Shown here piece after piece: positions 12,203 to 24,479 of a stretch of 64,000 nucleotides of DNA. The DNA comes from Lutraria lutraria (lineage: Eukaryota > Mollusca > Bivalvia > Venerida > Mactridae). Position 1 is the stretch's first letter; each line of letters begins with the position of its first letter. Position numbers and translations under genes: made by a program. A model generated the notes under the pieces. The model saw nothing but the letters and a program-made list of their open reading frames with translations, was not told the origin of the DNA and searched no databases. The stretch lies in the NCBI GenBank assembly GCA_964023205.1, contig OZ026842.1, positions 36,967,501-37,031,500 of the forward strand. The letters run 5' to 3'.

Positions 12203-12790
12203 GGTAGTTCGCGGTGTTGCTCGGCAAAAAAGAAAGTTTGTTGGAATGGTATGAAATTTGGAGGAATTATACCTGAAGTAGCAGCACTTACAAAATATTG
12301 TTCTTTTTATAGGGTGACGTCGGTAACCTAGCAACTAAACGACGTTAAAACGCCATCTAGCGGCACCAGCTATGTGAACGACTCGATGTACTTTTCCCCT
12401 TGTAGCTTTGCTATAAATTGTCATAAATTGAAAATTCGAACTTTGTGGATGAGCAAATGCTGTGGTCTACCGAGTGATCATCATCAATGCTTTGAATATC
12501 CATGACTGCCCGGCGTGTCGGAAATTAATCGACGTCAAAACGTCATTATGGGGATGTTCTTTCGACGTAAAATATTCAGATTTAATAAATGCAAATGTAG
12601 CTAAAACGCCGTGGTAGAAGTTTTTCAAAAATTAGCATTATGTAAAACATTAATTTATCTACACATTAAACGAAAAAAATCTATACCTCTTCAGGCTACG
12701 TTTTTCAGTATCGTAACGTTTCCTAAAGTCATACCATGACAAAATGACGTCAATCATTCTGCACATAATGACAACGTTTGGTTATTCATC
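12203..12790. other. Unclassified block with repeated GACGT/ACGTC motifs
   Basis: From AAGGTAGTTCGCGGTGTTGC onward the sequence is richer in CG dinucleotides than its surroundings. GACGTC or GACGTTAAAACG-like motifs recur near 12315, 12343, 12530, 12565 and 12745. It looks like an interspersed repeat rather than a gene, but no termini or second copy were found in the window. Confidence 0.35.
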
Positions 12791-13289
12791 AAATTTGGTT
12801 GTTTAATCTATGGATTGATGTCTGATTTATACTATAACTTGATGAAGAAGACATCGATGTACGAAAACTGTCATTGTGAAGAGAATAAATCCGAAACACT
12901 ATGTTCAAAGATGTACATGTTCGTTTTTGTTTATATTTGTACACGCCATAAGGCCAGGTTGAATGCACATACAAATGTGCAATTTACAAACAGTTGCTGC
13001 GTTAGGACAAGAATGTAATGCACATAATGACGGAAAAGATGTAGCTAACGTATTTTTTTTCATTCAAACTGATTGTATATAGGCAAAATGCGGGTGCGCG
13101 TAAATGGAAAGTTACGGTTTGAAAATATATCTCGCGACTCTCGAACTTGCCTATAACCAAGTGATCGGGTAACTTGTGAAAGTCGGTTGAATATGAATAT
13201 AAATTTCAGACTATAAACTTATCCTTTTATTTCTTACCTGTTTACCTATAATCGCTCACAAGAAGAAAAGACTATTATCAATAATAAGA

Positions 13290-13595
13290 ATTGACCCCGG
13301 GGCCATCATTTGAGCAAACTTGGTAAATAGGTTTAACGCTCAATGACTTACTTCGGACAAAAAGATTTTAAAAGATTTCATATATCTATGATTGTATGTA
13401 CAATCAAGTAACCTCCGGGACGTGGCTAATTTTTACTCCATGACCATAATTTGAACGAACCTGGTAGAGGGTCTACTAGATGATGCTACATGTACAAGCT
13501 GTAGATATTGTTGTTTCTGACAAGTTAATGTATTTTTTAAAGATTTTCCTATTGGTTGCTATGACAACCAGAGTTCTGCATGAATTTTTTTTTAC
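13290..13595 (+). repeat. Diverged copy of the GAGGGCCAT-element array unit
   Basis: Two degenerate units: GACCCCGGGGCCAT...TTTGAGCAAACTTGG and, 160 bp later, CCATAATTTGAACGAACCTGG, then CTACTAGATGATGCTACAT and TTGGTTGCTATGACAACCAG. This is the unit seen at 19594-21680, older and without termini. Confidence 0.7.
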
Positions 13596-13599
13596 AAAT

Positions 13600-14720
13600 T
13601 TGGTAGATCATTTATTTACAGTGCGCTACACATTATTAATTTCAGTTGACACCGCTATTAATTTTATTTTCTTGATTGTCACATTTATCGAATACTGAAT
13701 ACCCTTGTTTATTCATCTTACGCTATCTGGGAGTTAATAGTGCACAAACAGTCAGGGTCAATTGCTTTAATAGTGAAGGAGGCGCCCATGTCTACACCAC
13801 TGATATTCCATAAGCTAACTGGACAGTTTCCTCACACTTTGTCTGGTCCCAGGTAGGATTCAATCTGTCAGCGGTGAAAGGCCAGTGATGCATGGTTTGT
13901 AAGAAGATTTATACATTCCAAGCTTCAGGTTCGAGTATGGTGTAAATCAATGAACATGTTAATTCAAACAAAGACGTTTGTCAACTTGACTCTTTGTATT
14001 AATTCTGCTTTGGAAACAGCGACCATCTAATCACACAGACTTTGCTTCTTCGTAAATATTATGTGGTTTATGATGTCGCTACTTACGTCATTTTGCATCA
14101 TAGATTCAATGCTAGTATTGAACGCACTAAACAGTAGTTATGTATTACGCTACAATTTGCCGATCCTAAGTAGCTAGGTTGCTGGTTATATACAAAAAGA
14201 TCAAACTTCAACAAACCATTTCCTACGTAAAAAGATAAAAGATGTACTGCTAGACTAGCAACGTAATGCTTGTCTGGAAGGAGCAATTATCATCGTAAGG
14301 GGGGTGTATTAATGTCACTGGCCACTATCAAATGGCAAGAGTCCGATTGATACAGTAAGTATGGGCTTACTGCTCAATACAGCTATTTATAATTTATAAG
14401 AAACGGACGTTTGACGTAGTGCCAGCGTAAATCATTAAAACATTAGTGATCAGATTTGTGTTAGATCTAGAACCAAGAGCTCATATTGATCAAAGTCATT
14501 TTGTCAAGCTGAACTGGTTACCTGCCTAAAAGTGTTGATCAAATTATGTTGTGTCATGTGTTCCTACAGTGGTAGAGCACCAGGCTGCATAAATGAGCAT
14601 TTCATTCCACCAGGTTCAGAGTGTCAGTTGATGCTTCCGATGATTCATTAACAGTCACTGGAAGATTCTTTTTTTTGTAAACGATCATCTGCTGATCAAG
14701 GTTGTTCCCTGTGGAACTAT
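13600..14720. other. No gene seen; possible tRNA-like relic
   Basis: At 14555-14625, TACAGTGGTAGAGCACC followed by CCAGGTTCAGA is weakly A-box/B-box-like. The spacing and stems are too poor to call a tRNA or SINE. Confidence 0.3.
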
Positions 14721-14721
14721 A

Positions 14722-14911
14722 AGATATTCATTCCTACCGAAAATCTCATTCAATTACATCTAATAACTGTGAAACGGTAAAATTGTGTTCCTTTCGTTAT
14801 TTATTTATTTCGTTATTACAGCGAAGTTAAATAATAAAAGGAACGCAATTTTACCGTTTCACAGTTATTAGATGTAATTGAATGAGATTTTCGGTGGGGT
14901 TGAATATTTTA
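14722..14911. repeat. 190-bp long hairpin
   Basis: The left arm (about 14722-14800) and right arm (about 14832-14911) are near-perfect reverse complements. Both contain ACCGAAAATCTCATTC and AACTGTGAAACGGTAAAATT. The loop is about 30 bp and includes a TTATTTATTT stretch. It looks like a foldback or MITE-like insertion. No target duplication was identified. Confidence 0.8.
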
Positions 14912-16680
14912 TAGTTTATCTGAATGACATGTGTAGCAATTTTCCTTCAGCGCACATCTTTTATGCTGAACCAACGAGATGCGATGTTCCACATTGTTTG
15001 ACATATATACATATAGTAGGACTTTCACCTTGATAGTATATATATGATCAGTGACGGGAATTTCTTTTCCATTATTTGTGTACCAAACAATGTTTCTGCT
15101 ATCTGTGATCGTGGGTAGTCTGAGGAATAACGAAATTATATAGAATGATTTACTTCTTCATTTTTGTATTACTTCTGGTTTAGAGTTTTAATTCTCCTGC
15201 ATTCGGTGTCTACATATAAACCATTAATTGCTGATGTTAAGGCAACGAATTCATAAGACGAACGAATGAAAATAACGATAAAGCTGTTATTGTTAATATC
15301 CATTACCTTAAGTACATTCCGGATCTGTTTTGTTGGCTTTTCTACGACATTATCCCATTGTAAGGCGATAAAATATGCCTGCGCTAGGAAAAACTTGCCT
15401 TTCGCTGGTGATGTCAAGAAAAACTTAAGTTTTGCACGTCTGTCACAAAGCCAAATTACAAACGAAAGGCACGCTGGCATTTGGTCGTTAAAGCATAGTT
15501 ATCTAACCTTGAAGCTTGATGTTTAGGTCACTTCATTTACAACTTGGCAATCGCTTCTACAGTCAGTCTCAGCCAGCCAACACGTAATATATACTTAAAA
15601 ACATGACGACTTGGCTCGAAATGTAGGTGCGTTTTTTAAGTTCTAAATGCATGTATTCATTTTGTTGGGAGTAATTAAACTGATTTATGACGCATGAATA
15701 CCAATGCGGACAGTGTGTCATATTCTGCGAGACTTAATTTAATGATGTTTCACAGTGAAAACAAAACAAGACATCATACAGTTGGGACTAGGAGTGATTA
15801 TATCGCGTAAATATCAAGACACAATGTACTTCAGCTAATGTATGGATCTGAAATTATCTTAACAACCTTTGAATATCCCGGAAACTGGATGCAATTTAGA
15901 ATTAGACACTGTTGTGTAATTTACCTACAAAGGTAGCTGCTAAGTGCAGAAACATTAGAGAAAATTGTCCAATATTGCCTGGTTAGGGTAGCAGAAAGAT
16001 TTATCAGCGGCAATAAGAATGAATATACAACATAAAGCAATCTATCTATCACCATTGTCTCACAAATCATGTAAAACTGTAAGCAATATAAATAAATGTC
16101 AAAATGATGAATGGCAACCATTCAAAATTGAATTATTAACGAATTGTAACAAACATAATCTAAGCTTTTTGTTTAAAATACCAAAAGAGAGATTTGTTTT
16201 GAAATATAGATCTAAAACTAAAAATAATTGAAGGAAAAATAACGTCGGGGACACAGTTTGAAAATAAAGGGATTTACAAAATTTAAGTTGAATCTCGTTA
16301 TCTCAATTCCTGACCTTGAAAATAGCTTTGAGATAACCAGAATTCTAGATAATCATTGCAGTCGAAGTCATACATGGTGCGTTTTTTTTTGTTGCACTTT
16401 CTACCGTTACATTAATTGTCGGTCAAATGGCCGTTAATATAACCATGATACTCCAAACAGATGACTTCTGTTTGTCATACGATTGTACTCTCTGGCATTT
16501 AGTCGAATTAACGGAGCGTAAAGATAGGCGTGACAGCATTTATGTTTCACCGATTGGCACCAAATTTGAGATAAACAATTAAAGCTAGATGCTAATTAGA
16601 GTCACTGGGCCAATATATAGTTTGACATTAACGAAAGTTGGAGATGACTTAATTGGAGGCGTAGTAATACCAAAAATAGA
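14912..16680. other. No gene or clear repeat seen
   Basis: AT-rich. Overlapping frames of 86 and 103 codons on opposite strands at 15169-15526 show no recognisable domain. Confidence 0.4.
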
Positions 16681-16690
16681 ATAGAAGGTT

Positions 16691-16750
16691 TGACGTCATG
16701 AAACAGTTTGACGTCATGAAACAGTTTGACGTCATGAAACAGTTTGACGT
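16691..16750. repeat. 18-bp tandem repeat carrying TGACGTCA palindromes
   Basis: Three perfect TGACGTCA octamers at 16691-16698, 16709-16716 and 16727-16734, with a partial TGACGT at 16745-16750, each followed by TGAAACAGTT. The octamer is the full cAMP-response element recognised by CREB/ATF-type bZIP proteins in animals. Whether it acts as an enhancer here is unknown, and no promoter or gene is visible next to it. Confidence 0.75.
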
Positions 16751-17859
16751 AACCGAAATTCTAAAATAATTATATGAAGTATATAAAATGCGATTGAGAT
16801 GCGTTTCGTAAAACAGCAAACAGGCACAGAGAGATAGTAGAATTGATAAGTACGAAATAACATATCGAAAGCGGATAGGAATTAAAAGATAAAAATATAA
16901 CAAATGATGTAGATGGTAGTAAAGTTACCACGTTGCTGTATTGCCATTATTATGTCCCAAGTTTACATGATGCATGTAACAAACAGTTTTAATAGACGTA
17001 TTCTATCAACATATCAGTACAATGTTATTGAACTTTTCTGGAACATTTAACCTGCGTAACAACTTGAAGAAATAAGCGTTCTACTGAAATACGATAGTTC
17101 AAATGAGCATTCCTTGACACTATATAACATAATTAGTGCTCCTCCAAATATATAATCAGCGGATGCTAACAACCGTTTGAACTAGAAAATATCTATAGTT
17201 TACCAGCACACAATTACATACTTTGTATTCTCCTTTTTTAAATTAATTACCTATATGGACTATAGAAAATAATAAATGCATGTTTAACCTTTTCGTGCGA
17301 GGAGGAATATACTGAAAAAGATGATTGCCAAACATGTTCTGCTTGAATTGCAAGTATGCATACCAGAAAGAATATCGAAAACAATAAACAACCGTCTACG
17401 ATATGTGAAGAACAAAACAAGAGGTTTATCACAAAACTTAGAACACACCACATGAAATAATCACAGAGGAAACAATCAGATATATTACGATAATAGAGGT
17501 CTGGAGATACACTTGGAACACGTGTTATTCTGCTGCTAGACCACTTAAATGTCTACAGATATACCTAACACATGAGCTATGGTTTAACTAAATTACTGCT
17601 GTGAAGATTCAACTGTCAACTGTATCAGTTATATCATATTAACAATGGTTTGGTTTATGATTTTAAAATATGTTCCTCACACGATGGAGTACCATGACAT
17701 ACGATCGACCGTTTATCAAGGTTATTCGTATTTAAATAGATACCATGGTATAAGAACAGAACACGGCATTAAATTTAAAAAAGACAGGCATCAGTCATTC
17801 AAAGTAACCGCTGTTATGGCGTCGCTACCAAGTCAACATGCATTGTTTATTTGTCTTGT

Positions 17860-18106
17860 CTGTTTTTGTTTATATCGAGTTTTACGCCCCTTGTCAACAG
17901 CCAGAGTCATATGAGAAGGACAGTTCACCTAATCATCGTTCCTGGGAAGAAACAGTACTAGACTCCCATCATCCGTAAGCAGCTGCCTACCTTCTCGCAT
18001 AAAGAGACATGGTTGTTAGCGGGGCTCGAACACATTACCCTCTTTCAGTGAGAGGATACCGCTATTTCAAGTCAGCAACCTTAACCACTCGAGCATGGAG
18101 GCAGGT
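17860..18106 (-). mobile_element. tRNA-Ser-like SINE, copy 1
   Basis: Read on the minus strand from 18106: a head with GCTCGAGTGGTTAAGGTTG (A box) and GTGTTCGAGCCCCGC (B box), then a body with GCAGCTGCTTACGGATGATG and CCCAGGAACGATG. The tail GGGGCGTAAAACTCGATATA leads into an A/C-rich end. The body and tail match 22645-22868. SINEs have no coding capacity and rely on a LINE reverse transcriptase. The GGCGTTAAAC-like tail resembles tails of V-SINE-type families. Confidence 0.8.
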
Positions 18107-18109
18107 CTG

Positions 18110-19590
18110 GTTTATTTGTGGTTTTCTGATACTCAAGTACCGAATTCCGCTGCTTCTTCTCGCACATGCACATGTTGATTAGCTGTTTGATGAAGGTTTC
18201 TGGACACCGCATATTTAAAATGAAACTACTAGTGACCTAAAAAAGATTCATGAAACTAAAATATTGTCAGTCAATGCGTTCAGTAAATTCGTTACTTCTA
18301 TTAGTACTTTATGAAATGCAAATAGCAAAAATCATTTTTAGCAAGTTTATTTTGTTTTCCGGGAGGTTGGACCCTAAAACCTAGTTTAAAGCCCTAAAAC
18401 TTTGCTACAAACCGTTCGATGGCGGTACCCTCCAGATGGCTGTATTTTATTCTTTATTGTATTATGGTACAGTATATTTGGTTTTTGGTTGGGGACTTTG
18501 TGGGAGGTGAGCATTATGGGGAAAGTGGTATATTTGTATGTGTTTTAGGAATCCTTTTTATTTCGTAGCCTTATAGTGCTCCATCAAGCGAAAAAAGGCT
18601 TGAAAAGGTTTGAGAGTGATTTTCTCAAAATTTAGAAAATGGTAGTTAGAGAATCGCTCAACTGAGGCGACGATTTCTATTTAACAATAATTAATGTTCC
18701 ATCAAATGAGGAAAGTATCTTTAGTCCTATATATTGGCTTAAATTTTGCCTTACTTAGGTATTAGATGTATAATATAGCATGCTTTCAATGATAGTTCGT
18801 GAATATTTAGGTGCTGGAAAAGTTTCCAAGTCACTTTGGCAGTTAGTGCGTCATTAAACTCTTGAAAAATCCTAAATATGAAATGTAAGCATTCAATCAG
18901 TATTGTCCATCAATATTCATTACGTGAATCGGGAGATAAAGGTAACAAAGTAGCAGCCAAGTCCAACAAGTTGCCATGACATAACAGTTCGTGACTTGTG
19001 TGAATGTACATGTTATTTCATGATTCTTGCAGGCGTGAATATCGTAAGAGCTGACTCCAATTAAATATCAATTATGTTTGATTGCTATAGATAGGTCTGA
19101 ATTCTCATAAATGCCTTACTGTTTTATGTCTGTCATAACAATAAAAGGTACCGTATGTGGACAGAAAATTGTAATGCTCTATAAAGAACCATTAATAGCT
19201 TATTGTGCTAGTTTGAATGGAATACAAGAGGAGTGTAGATTCTACGACTTTATTGTATGATTCTCTCTAATTACAACCTCATTACTGTCTGCCATTAAGT
19301 CCGCAATACATTATATTATCATGAAAGCTACTAAATTGATCACTATGATAGAAAGAAACTATATAATGTCTGCTTGAAGCCTTTGAAGACAAAAAATGAA
19401 CTACTTGTACACATAAACATACGTATGATTTACCAGCAGAAATATTATGATACGACGTTTTTGAGTGCGATAATAAACATTTTGTCCGAAATAACATTGG
19501 TTTCAATGTACGTACGAATGATTGGTGATTTCATAGTTTAGTTTTAATTTATTTTACTGCTTTGAGTTACATAAAAAATAAACAATTTTC
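18110..19590. other. No gene or clear repeat seen
   Basis: AT-rich sequence without a supported feature. Confidence 0.45.
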
Positions 19591-19593
19591 TAA

Positions 19594-21680
19594 AACAAGA
19601 GGGCCATGATGGCCCTATAAATGCTCACCAGGAGAAAAGGTCATTTGGAGATTAACATTGTTGAAGTTTTCTATACAAGTCTAAGTAAGATCAAGTGACC
19701 GATCTGGGCCGTTTTTTATCCCATGGCCATTATATGAACAGATTTAAAAGAGGTCCATTAGACAAAGCTACATACCAAATATCTTAGCTCTAGGCCTTGT
19801 GGTTTCGGAGAAGAAGATTTTTAAAAATTTTCCTATATAAAATAGAATAAACCCCAGGGCAGGGCTAATTTTGACCCCGGGGCCATAATTTGAACAAACT
19901 TGGTAGAGGTCCACTAGACAATGCCACATACAAAATATCTAAGCTCTAGGCCTTGCGGTTTCGGAGAAGAAGATTTTTTAAATTTTCCTATATAAGTCTA
20001 TATAAATCAAGTGACCCCCGGGGCGGGGCCAATTTTGACCCTAGGGCAATAATTTGAACAAACTTGGTAGAGGTCCACTAGATAATGCTACATACCAAAT
20101 ATCTTAGCTCTAGGCCTTGTGGTTTCGGAGAAGAAGATTTTTTAAATTTTCCTATATAAAAAAGAATAAACCCCAGGGCAGAGCCAATTTTGACCCTAGG
20201 GCAATAATTTGAACAAACTTGGTAGAGGTCCACTAGATAATGCTTCATACCAAATATCTTAGCTCTAGGCCTTGTGGTTTCGGAGAAGAAGATTTTTTAA
20301 ATTTTCCTATATAAGTCTATATAAATCAAGTGACCCCCGGGGCGGGGCCAATTTTGACCCTAGGGCAATAATTTGAACAAACTTGGTAGAGGTCCACTAG
20401 ACAATGCTACATACCAAATATCTTAGCTCTAGGCCTTGTTGTTTCGGAGAAGAAGATTTTTCAAATTTTCCTATATAAAATAGAATAAACCCCTGGGCAG
20501 AGCCAATTTTGACCCTAGGGCAATAATTTGAACAAACTTGGTAGAGGTCCACTAGATACATGTAATGCTACATACCAAATATCTTAGCTCTAGGCCTTGT
20601 GGTTTCTGAGAAGAAGATTTTTTAAATTTTCCTATATAAGCCTATATAAATCAAGTGACCCCCGGGGCGGGGCCAATTTTGACCCTAGGGCAATAATTTG
20701 AACAAACTTGGTAGAGGTCCACTAGACAATGCTACATACCAAATATCTTAGCTCTAGGCCTTGTGGTTTCGGAGAAGAAGATTTTTTAAATTTTCCTATA
20801 TAAGTCTATATAAATCAATTGACCCCCGGGGCGGGGCCAATTTTGACCCTAGGGCAATAATTTGAACAAACTTGGTAGAGGTCCACTAGACAATGCTACA
20901 TACCAAATATCTTTGCTCTAGGCCTTGTTGTTTCGGAGAAGAAGATTTTTTAAATTTTCCTATATAAAAAAGAATAAACCCCAGGGCAGAGCCAATTTTG
21001 ACCCTAGGGCAATAATCTGAACAAACTTGGTAGAGGTCCACTAGATAATGCTACATACCAAATATCTTAGCTCTAGGCCTTGTGGTTTCGGAGAAGAAGA
21101 TTTTTTAAATTTTCCTATATAAGTCTATATAAATCAAGTGACCCCCGGGGCGGGGCCAATTTTGACCCTAGGGCAATAATTTGAACAAACTTGGTAGAGG
21201 TCCACTAGACTATGCTACACACCAAATATCAAAGCTCTAGGCATTGTAGTTTTTGACAAGAAGATTTTTTTAATTTCCTATATAAGTCTATGTAAAATCA
21301 AGTTACCCCCGGGGCGGAGCCAATTTTGACCCCAGGGTAATAATTTGAACAAACTTTGTAGAGTTCCATTAGACAATGCTACATACCAAATATCTAAGCT
21401 CTAGGCCCTGTGGTTTCAGACAAGAAGATTTTTTAAGTTTTCTCTATTTGTTGCCATAGCAACCAGAATTTTTAATGAAATTTAATTTTTTGAACAACTT
21501 TGAAAGGGGACCACCCAAGGATCATTCCAGCAAAGTTTGGTTGCAATCGGCATAGCGGTGTAGGAGGAGATGTTGTTTTAAGTAAACATGGACGCCACGA
21601 AATCGTAACGACGCACGATGGACGCAGGGCGATCACAAAAGCTCACCCTGAGCACATTCGTGCTCTGGTGAGCTAAAAAA
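19594..21680 (+). mobile_element. Array-bearing element with hairpin ends (GAGGGCCAT family)
   Basis: The 5' end is AACAAG followed by the palindrome AGGGCCATGATGGCCCT (19600-19616) and GCTCACCAG. The 3' end is a hairpin (21640-21674) made of AGCTCACC, GAGCAC and GTGCTC, GGTGAGCT, followed by AAAAAA. Between them lie about 11 tandem units of roughly 155-165 bp, each with TTTGAACAAACTTGGTAGAG and AAGCTCTAGGCC-type blocks. A second copy starts at 63397 and a diverged one at 13290. Terminal hairpins enclosing tandem repeats recall the pearl and Helentron-derived elements described in bivalves. That parallel is inference, and no replicase/helicase gene is present. Confidence 0.75.
19700..21440 (+). 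repeat. Tandem array of ~160-bp units, alternating subtypes
   Basis: About 11 units. Two subtypes differ at their join: TATATAAATCAAGTGACCCC with GGGGCGGGGCC, and TATATAAAAAAGAATAAACC with CAGAGCC. The two mostly alternate, giving a dimer of about 315 bp. The middle units are nearly identical and the outer ones (from 21200 and before 19870) are more diverged, as expected from unequal exchange. Confidence 0.8.
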
Positions 21681-22640
21681 CGTAGAAATGACTCTCACCG
21701 TTTTTATAAGTTTCACGGTTTTGGTAACGACTACAGTAATTATTCGAAATGTAATGCAAAAACATTTACATTTGCATTCAAACTAAACCAAAGTTGAGAC
21801 AAACAGAAATTGGCAGGAGATGAATAATGAATAATGGAATCTAGACCTAACATTCTTGGGTGTGACAAGGAAAACAGTAAATACACCTCCGCAGACAACA
21901 CATCATCCAGAAAATTAAGTCTGACAGAAAATGGGTGAGAATCTGAATTAACAGTTGTGGCCCAATAACTGGAGAAAACAGAAGCATTTGAAATAGAAGC
22001 GAAATAAATGCAGACACAAGTAAACTGTGAAACTTAACTAGGCTGCCAGAACAGGCACATCGAATAGGGCGAAATTACCAATACCGTGTCTACTTTAAAG
22101 TATCGTCCTTGATCATGATGAATAACCATTTATTTGTTTGTCTCTTTCTAAGTCTTTCACCATTTCATGAACAATATTCTTCACACACAAACGCATCTTT
22201 TAAACAGATGATAACGTATTAAACAAGACAATACAGTCGAAAGGAGCAATTGCAAGCATAGACAATATTTAGAACTCCGACAAACACTATTTGACATGGA
22301 GGTGTATTACGAATGCATTATAATTATATTAATATATTCAAACATTAGACACTTGAAATGTGTTTCAACGTTATAGCCGATAAGTATAAAATAGTAGTGA
22401 ATCATTTTGTTCTAAGTAAGGACATTGTTAGGTGTTCCCAATAGGATATTTAAAGAGATTAAACGAATTGTTCGCCTATACTTTTGCCAGTTCATAGAAA
22501 TCAAATTTTACACTACAGTAGATGTTTACTAGTATTTCCCTTATGATTTATTTCCCGTCCGTATTATGTTTTACGGTTTTATGCACCTGCTTTGTTTTAT
22601 TAAAAACGAAAACAATCGACGAAGCTATTATTGTTTCATC
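21680..22640. other. No gene seen; contains a 38-bp sequence copied at 24420
   Basis: AT-rich. 21739-21776 is identical to 24420-24457. Otherwise nothing supported. Confidence 0.45.
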
Positions 22641-22644
22641 ACGC

Positions 22645-22868
22645 CTCATTGGTCGTTTGACTTCAAATCACTGTAACCTCTCACTGATAGAAGTCCGTGT
22701 GTTGGAGCCCAGCTACCGACCATGTCTCTTTATGTGAGAAAGTAGACATATGCTTACGGATGATGGGAATCTTGTACTAATTCTTGCCAGGAACGATGGT
22801 TAGACAAACTGTCCGCCTCATATGATTCCTGCTGTTGAAAAGGGGCGAAAAACTCAAACAAAGAAACA
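22645..22868 (+). mobile_element. tRNA-Ser-like SINE, copy 2 (5' truncated)
   Basis: Starts inside the tRNA-like head at GTCGTTTGACTTCAAATC, keeps a B-box-like GTGTTGGAGCCC, then the body CTTACGGATGATGGGAATC and GCCAGGAACGATGG, and the tail CTGTTGAAAAGGGGCG followed by A/C-rich sequence. It matches the minus-strand copy at 17860-18106 along body and tail, with scattered substitutions. Confidence 0.78.
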
Positions 22869-22869
22869 C

Positions 22870-24398
22870 ATTATTGTTTCGATTGAGTAAAATAATTGAC
22901 CATGAAATATTATTGTTTTGCGTGACATTTTCGAATGAGTCCAATGGGGTTTACAAGCCTTCTGGTCACTGAGAAATAACAAATCTATTTGCACTCATAT
23001 TTATTATTTTTAGTTGGTCCTTGAACTTAGTTTGGAAAAAATCAAAGCACATCCCCAGAGGTAACGGAGATCGTCAAGAATTCATTAGGATATTGTATCT
23101 TAAGGAGCCATGGGAATCATACAGTTCTGATTTATCGCCGTATATTCAATAAAATCAAGATATGGTTACTGTACAACAATCCATCAATTATGATATATCT
23201 TGTCTGGTGTACGGTAATGGTTCGTACAATTAATGGAACTGTTTATAATGAAGTGCGCCGTTTTACATAATAAAGACATATTAATATACAACTAATGTTG
23301 AATGCACGTATGTTCAACTTGTTCTATATATTGAATAAATGCATTGTTTAAAACAACTGAATCATTTATGACACATATCGTATTTAATTCAAATAAATTA
23401 TTCTTTATGTATAGATTATACAGGTCATATTTATTCCGAATCGACTTCAGCAGCATTTCAAAAGGGTTTGGTTCCGGGTAAGATAATCATATTTAGAGAA
23501 ACCAATTTTGAAATAGTGCAATTTAACAGGGGTAGTGATGAGAAAGTTGACCCAGCTGCCAATGCGGAAATATCCTTTACGAGACAAGCAACCGCGTGTC
23601 ATGTCAATATTTCCATATGTTGTGTGAATCAAATTGGAGACATACAACGTTTAGTCATTTACCAAATTATTTCGAAGGGCGACATGCTAAAACAAACATA
23701 TTCTCGTTAAATAAGTTCCTACATTATAATACACACATATCTCATGTGGGATATAAGATATGTACAGTAAAATATCGCCTTGTCAAAAAATAGTATTAGT
23801 CCCGCTCGTAAGCTATTTGAAAATCCAAATGTACATTATATATTCGATGTTTTTCGACTCTTGTACAAGGTTAGATATTTACCAAATCTTTAGCACTTTT
23901 GTCTGGAAATATGTTCTGTATTTTCCGTAACTATAAATCAAAGTAGTAAAACTCCCTCATTGTATTTGCGTATACAGTGATTCTTTGTTCAACAATTTAC
24001 ACCTCGACTTTATCAATACCATGTCTGATATTTGCATTTGCCAAATATATATTAATCCTAAGTTTGATATATCAGTCTCATAACTGGATAACAGTGGATC
24101 TGTGGTCATATCCATGTGATTTATGATAGACTAGTACTCATAGATTTAAGACGATTATTTCAAAATGTCAATGACATTCATAAATGATGTAAATAAAGGT
24201 GAACAAAGTGTCATCAATGGAATATATTGCCAATGAAGTTTCACAAAGAATGTACTATTTCAAGTTATTTATTCATAAGTTTAATTTAGAGGACGTTGTA
24301 TTATTTAATATTATCTGTTAACCATATCTAGAGATATATGATCCAATGTATAGGTTTTTAGAAAAAAAAACTTAGTTCTACGATCGCTTTACTGTCAT
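22870..24398. other. No gene or clear repeat seen
   Basis: AT-rich sequence without a supported feature. Confidence 0.45.
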
Positions 24399-24477
24399 AG
24401 CTCATGTGGATGATCATATATTATTCGAAATGTAATGCAAAAACATTTACATTTGCAAAGCTCATGTGGATGACCAT
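24399..24477. repeat. Copied 38-bp patch between 19-bp direct repeats
   Basis: AGCTCATGTGGATGATCAT (24399-24417) and AGCTCATGTGGATGACCAT (24459-24477) differ at one base. Between them, 24420-24457 is identical to 21739-21776, which lacks the flanking repeats. This looks like a templated filler insertion with duplication of the target. Confidence 0.75.
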
Positions 24478-24479
24478 CG

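Noticed and set aside
19594..21680. CRISPR-like regular repeats
   Set aside because: The units are contiguous tandem copies of about 160 bp with no unique spacers, in eukaryotic DNA.
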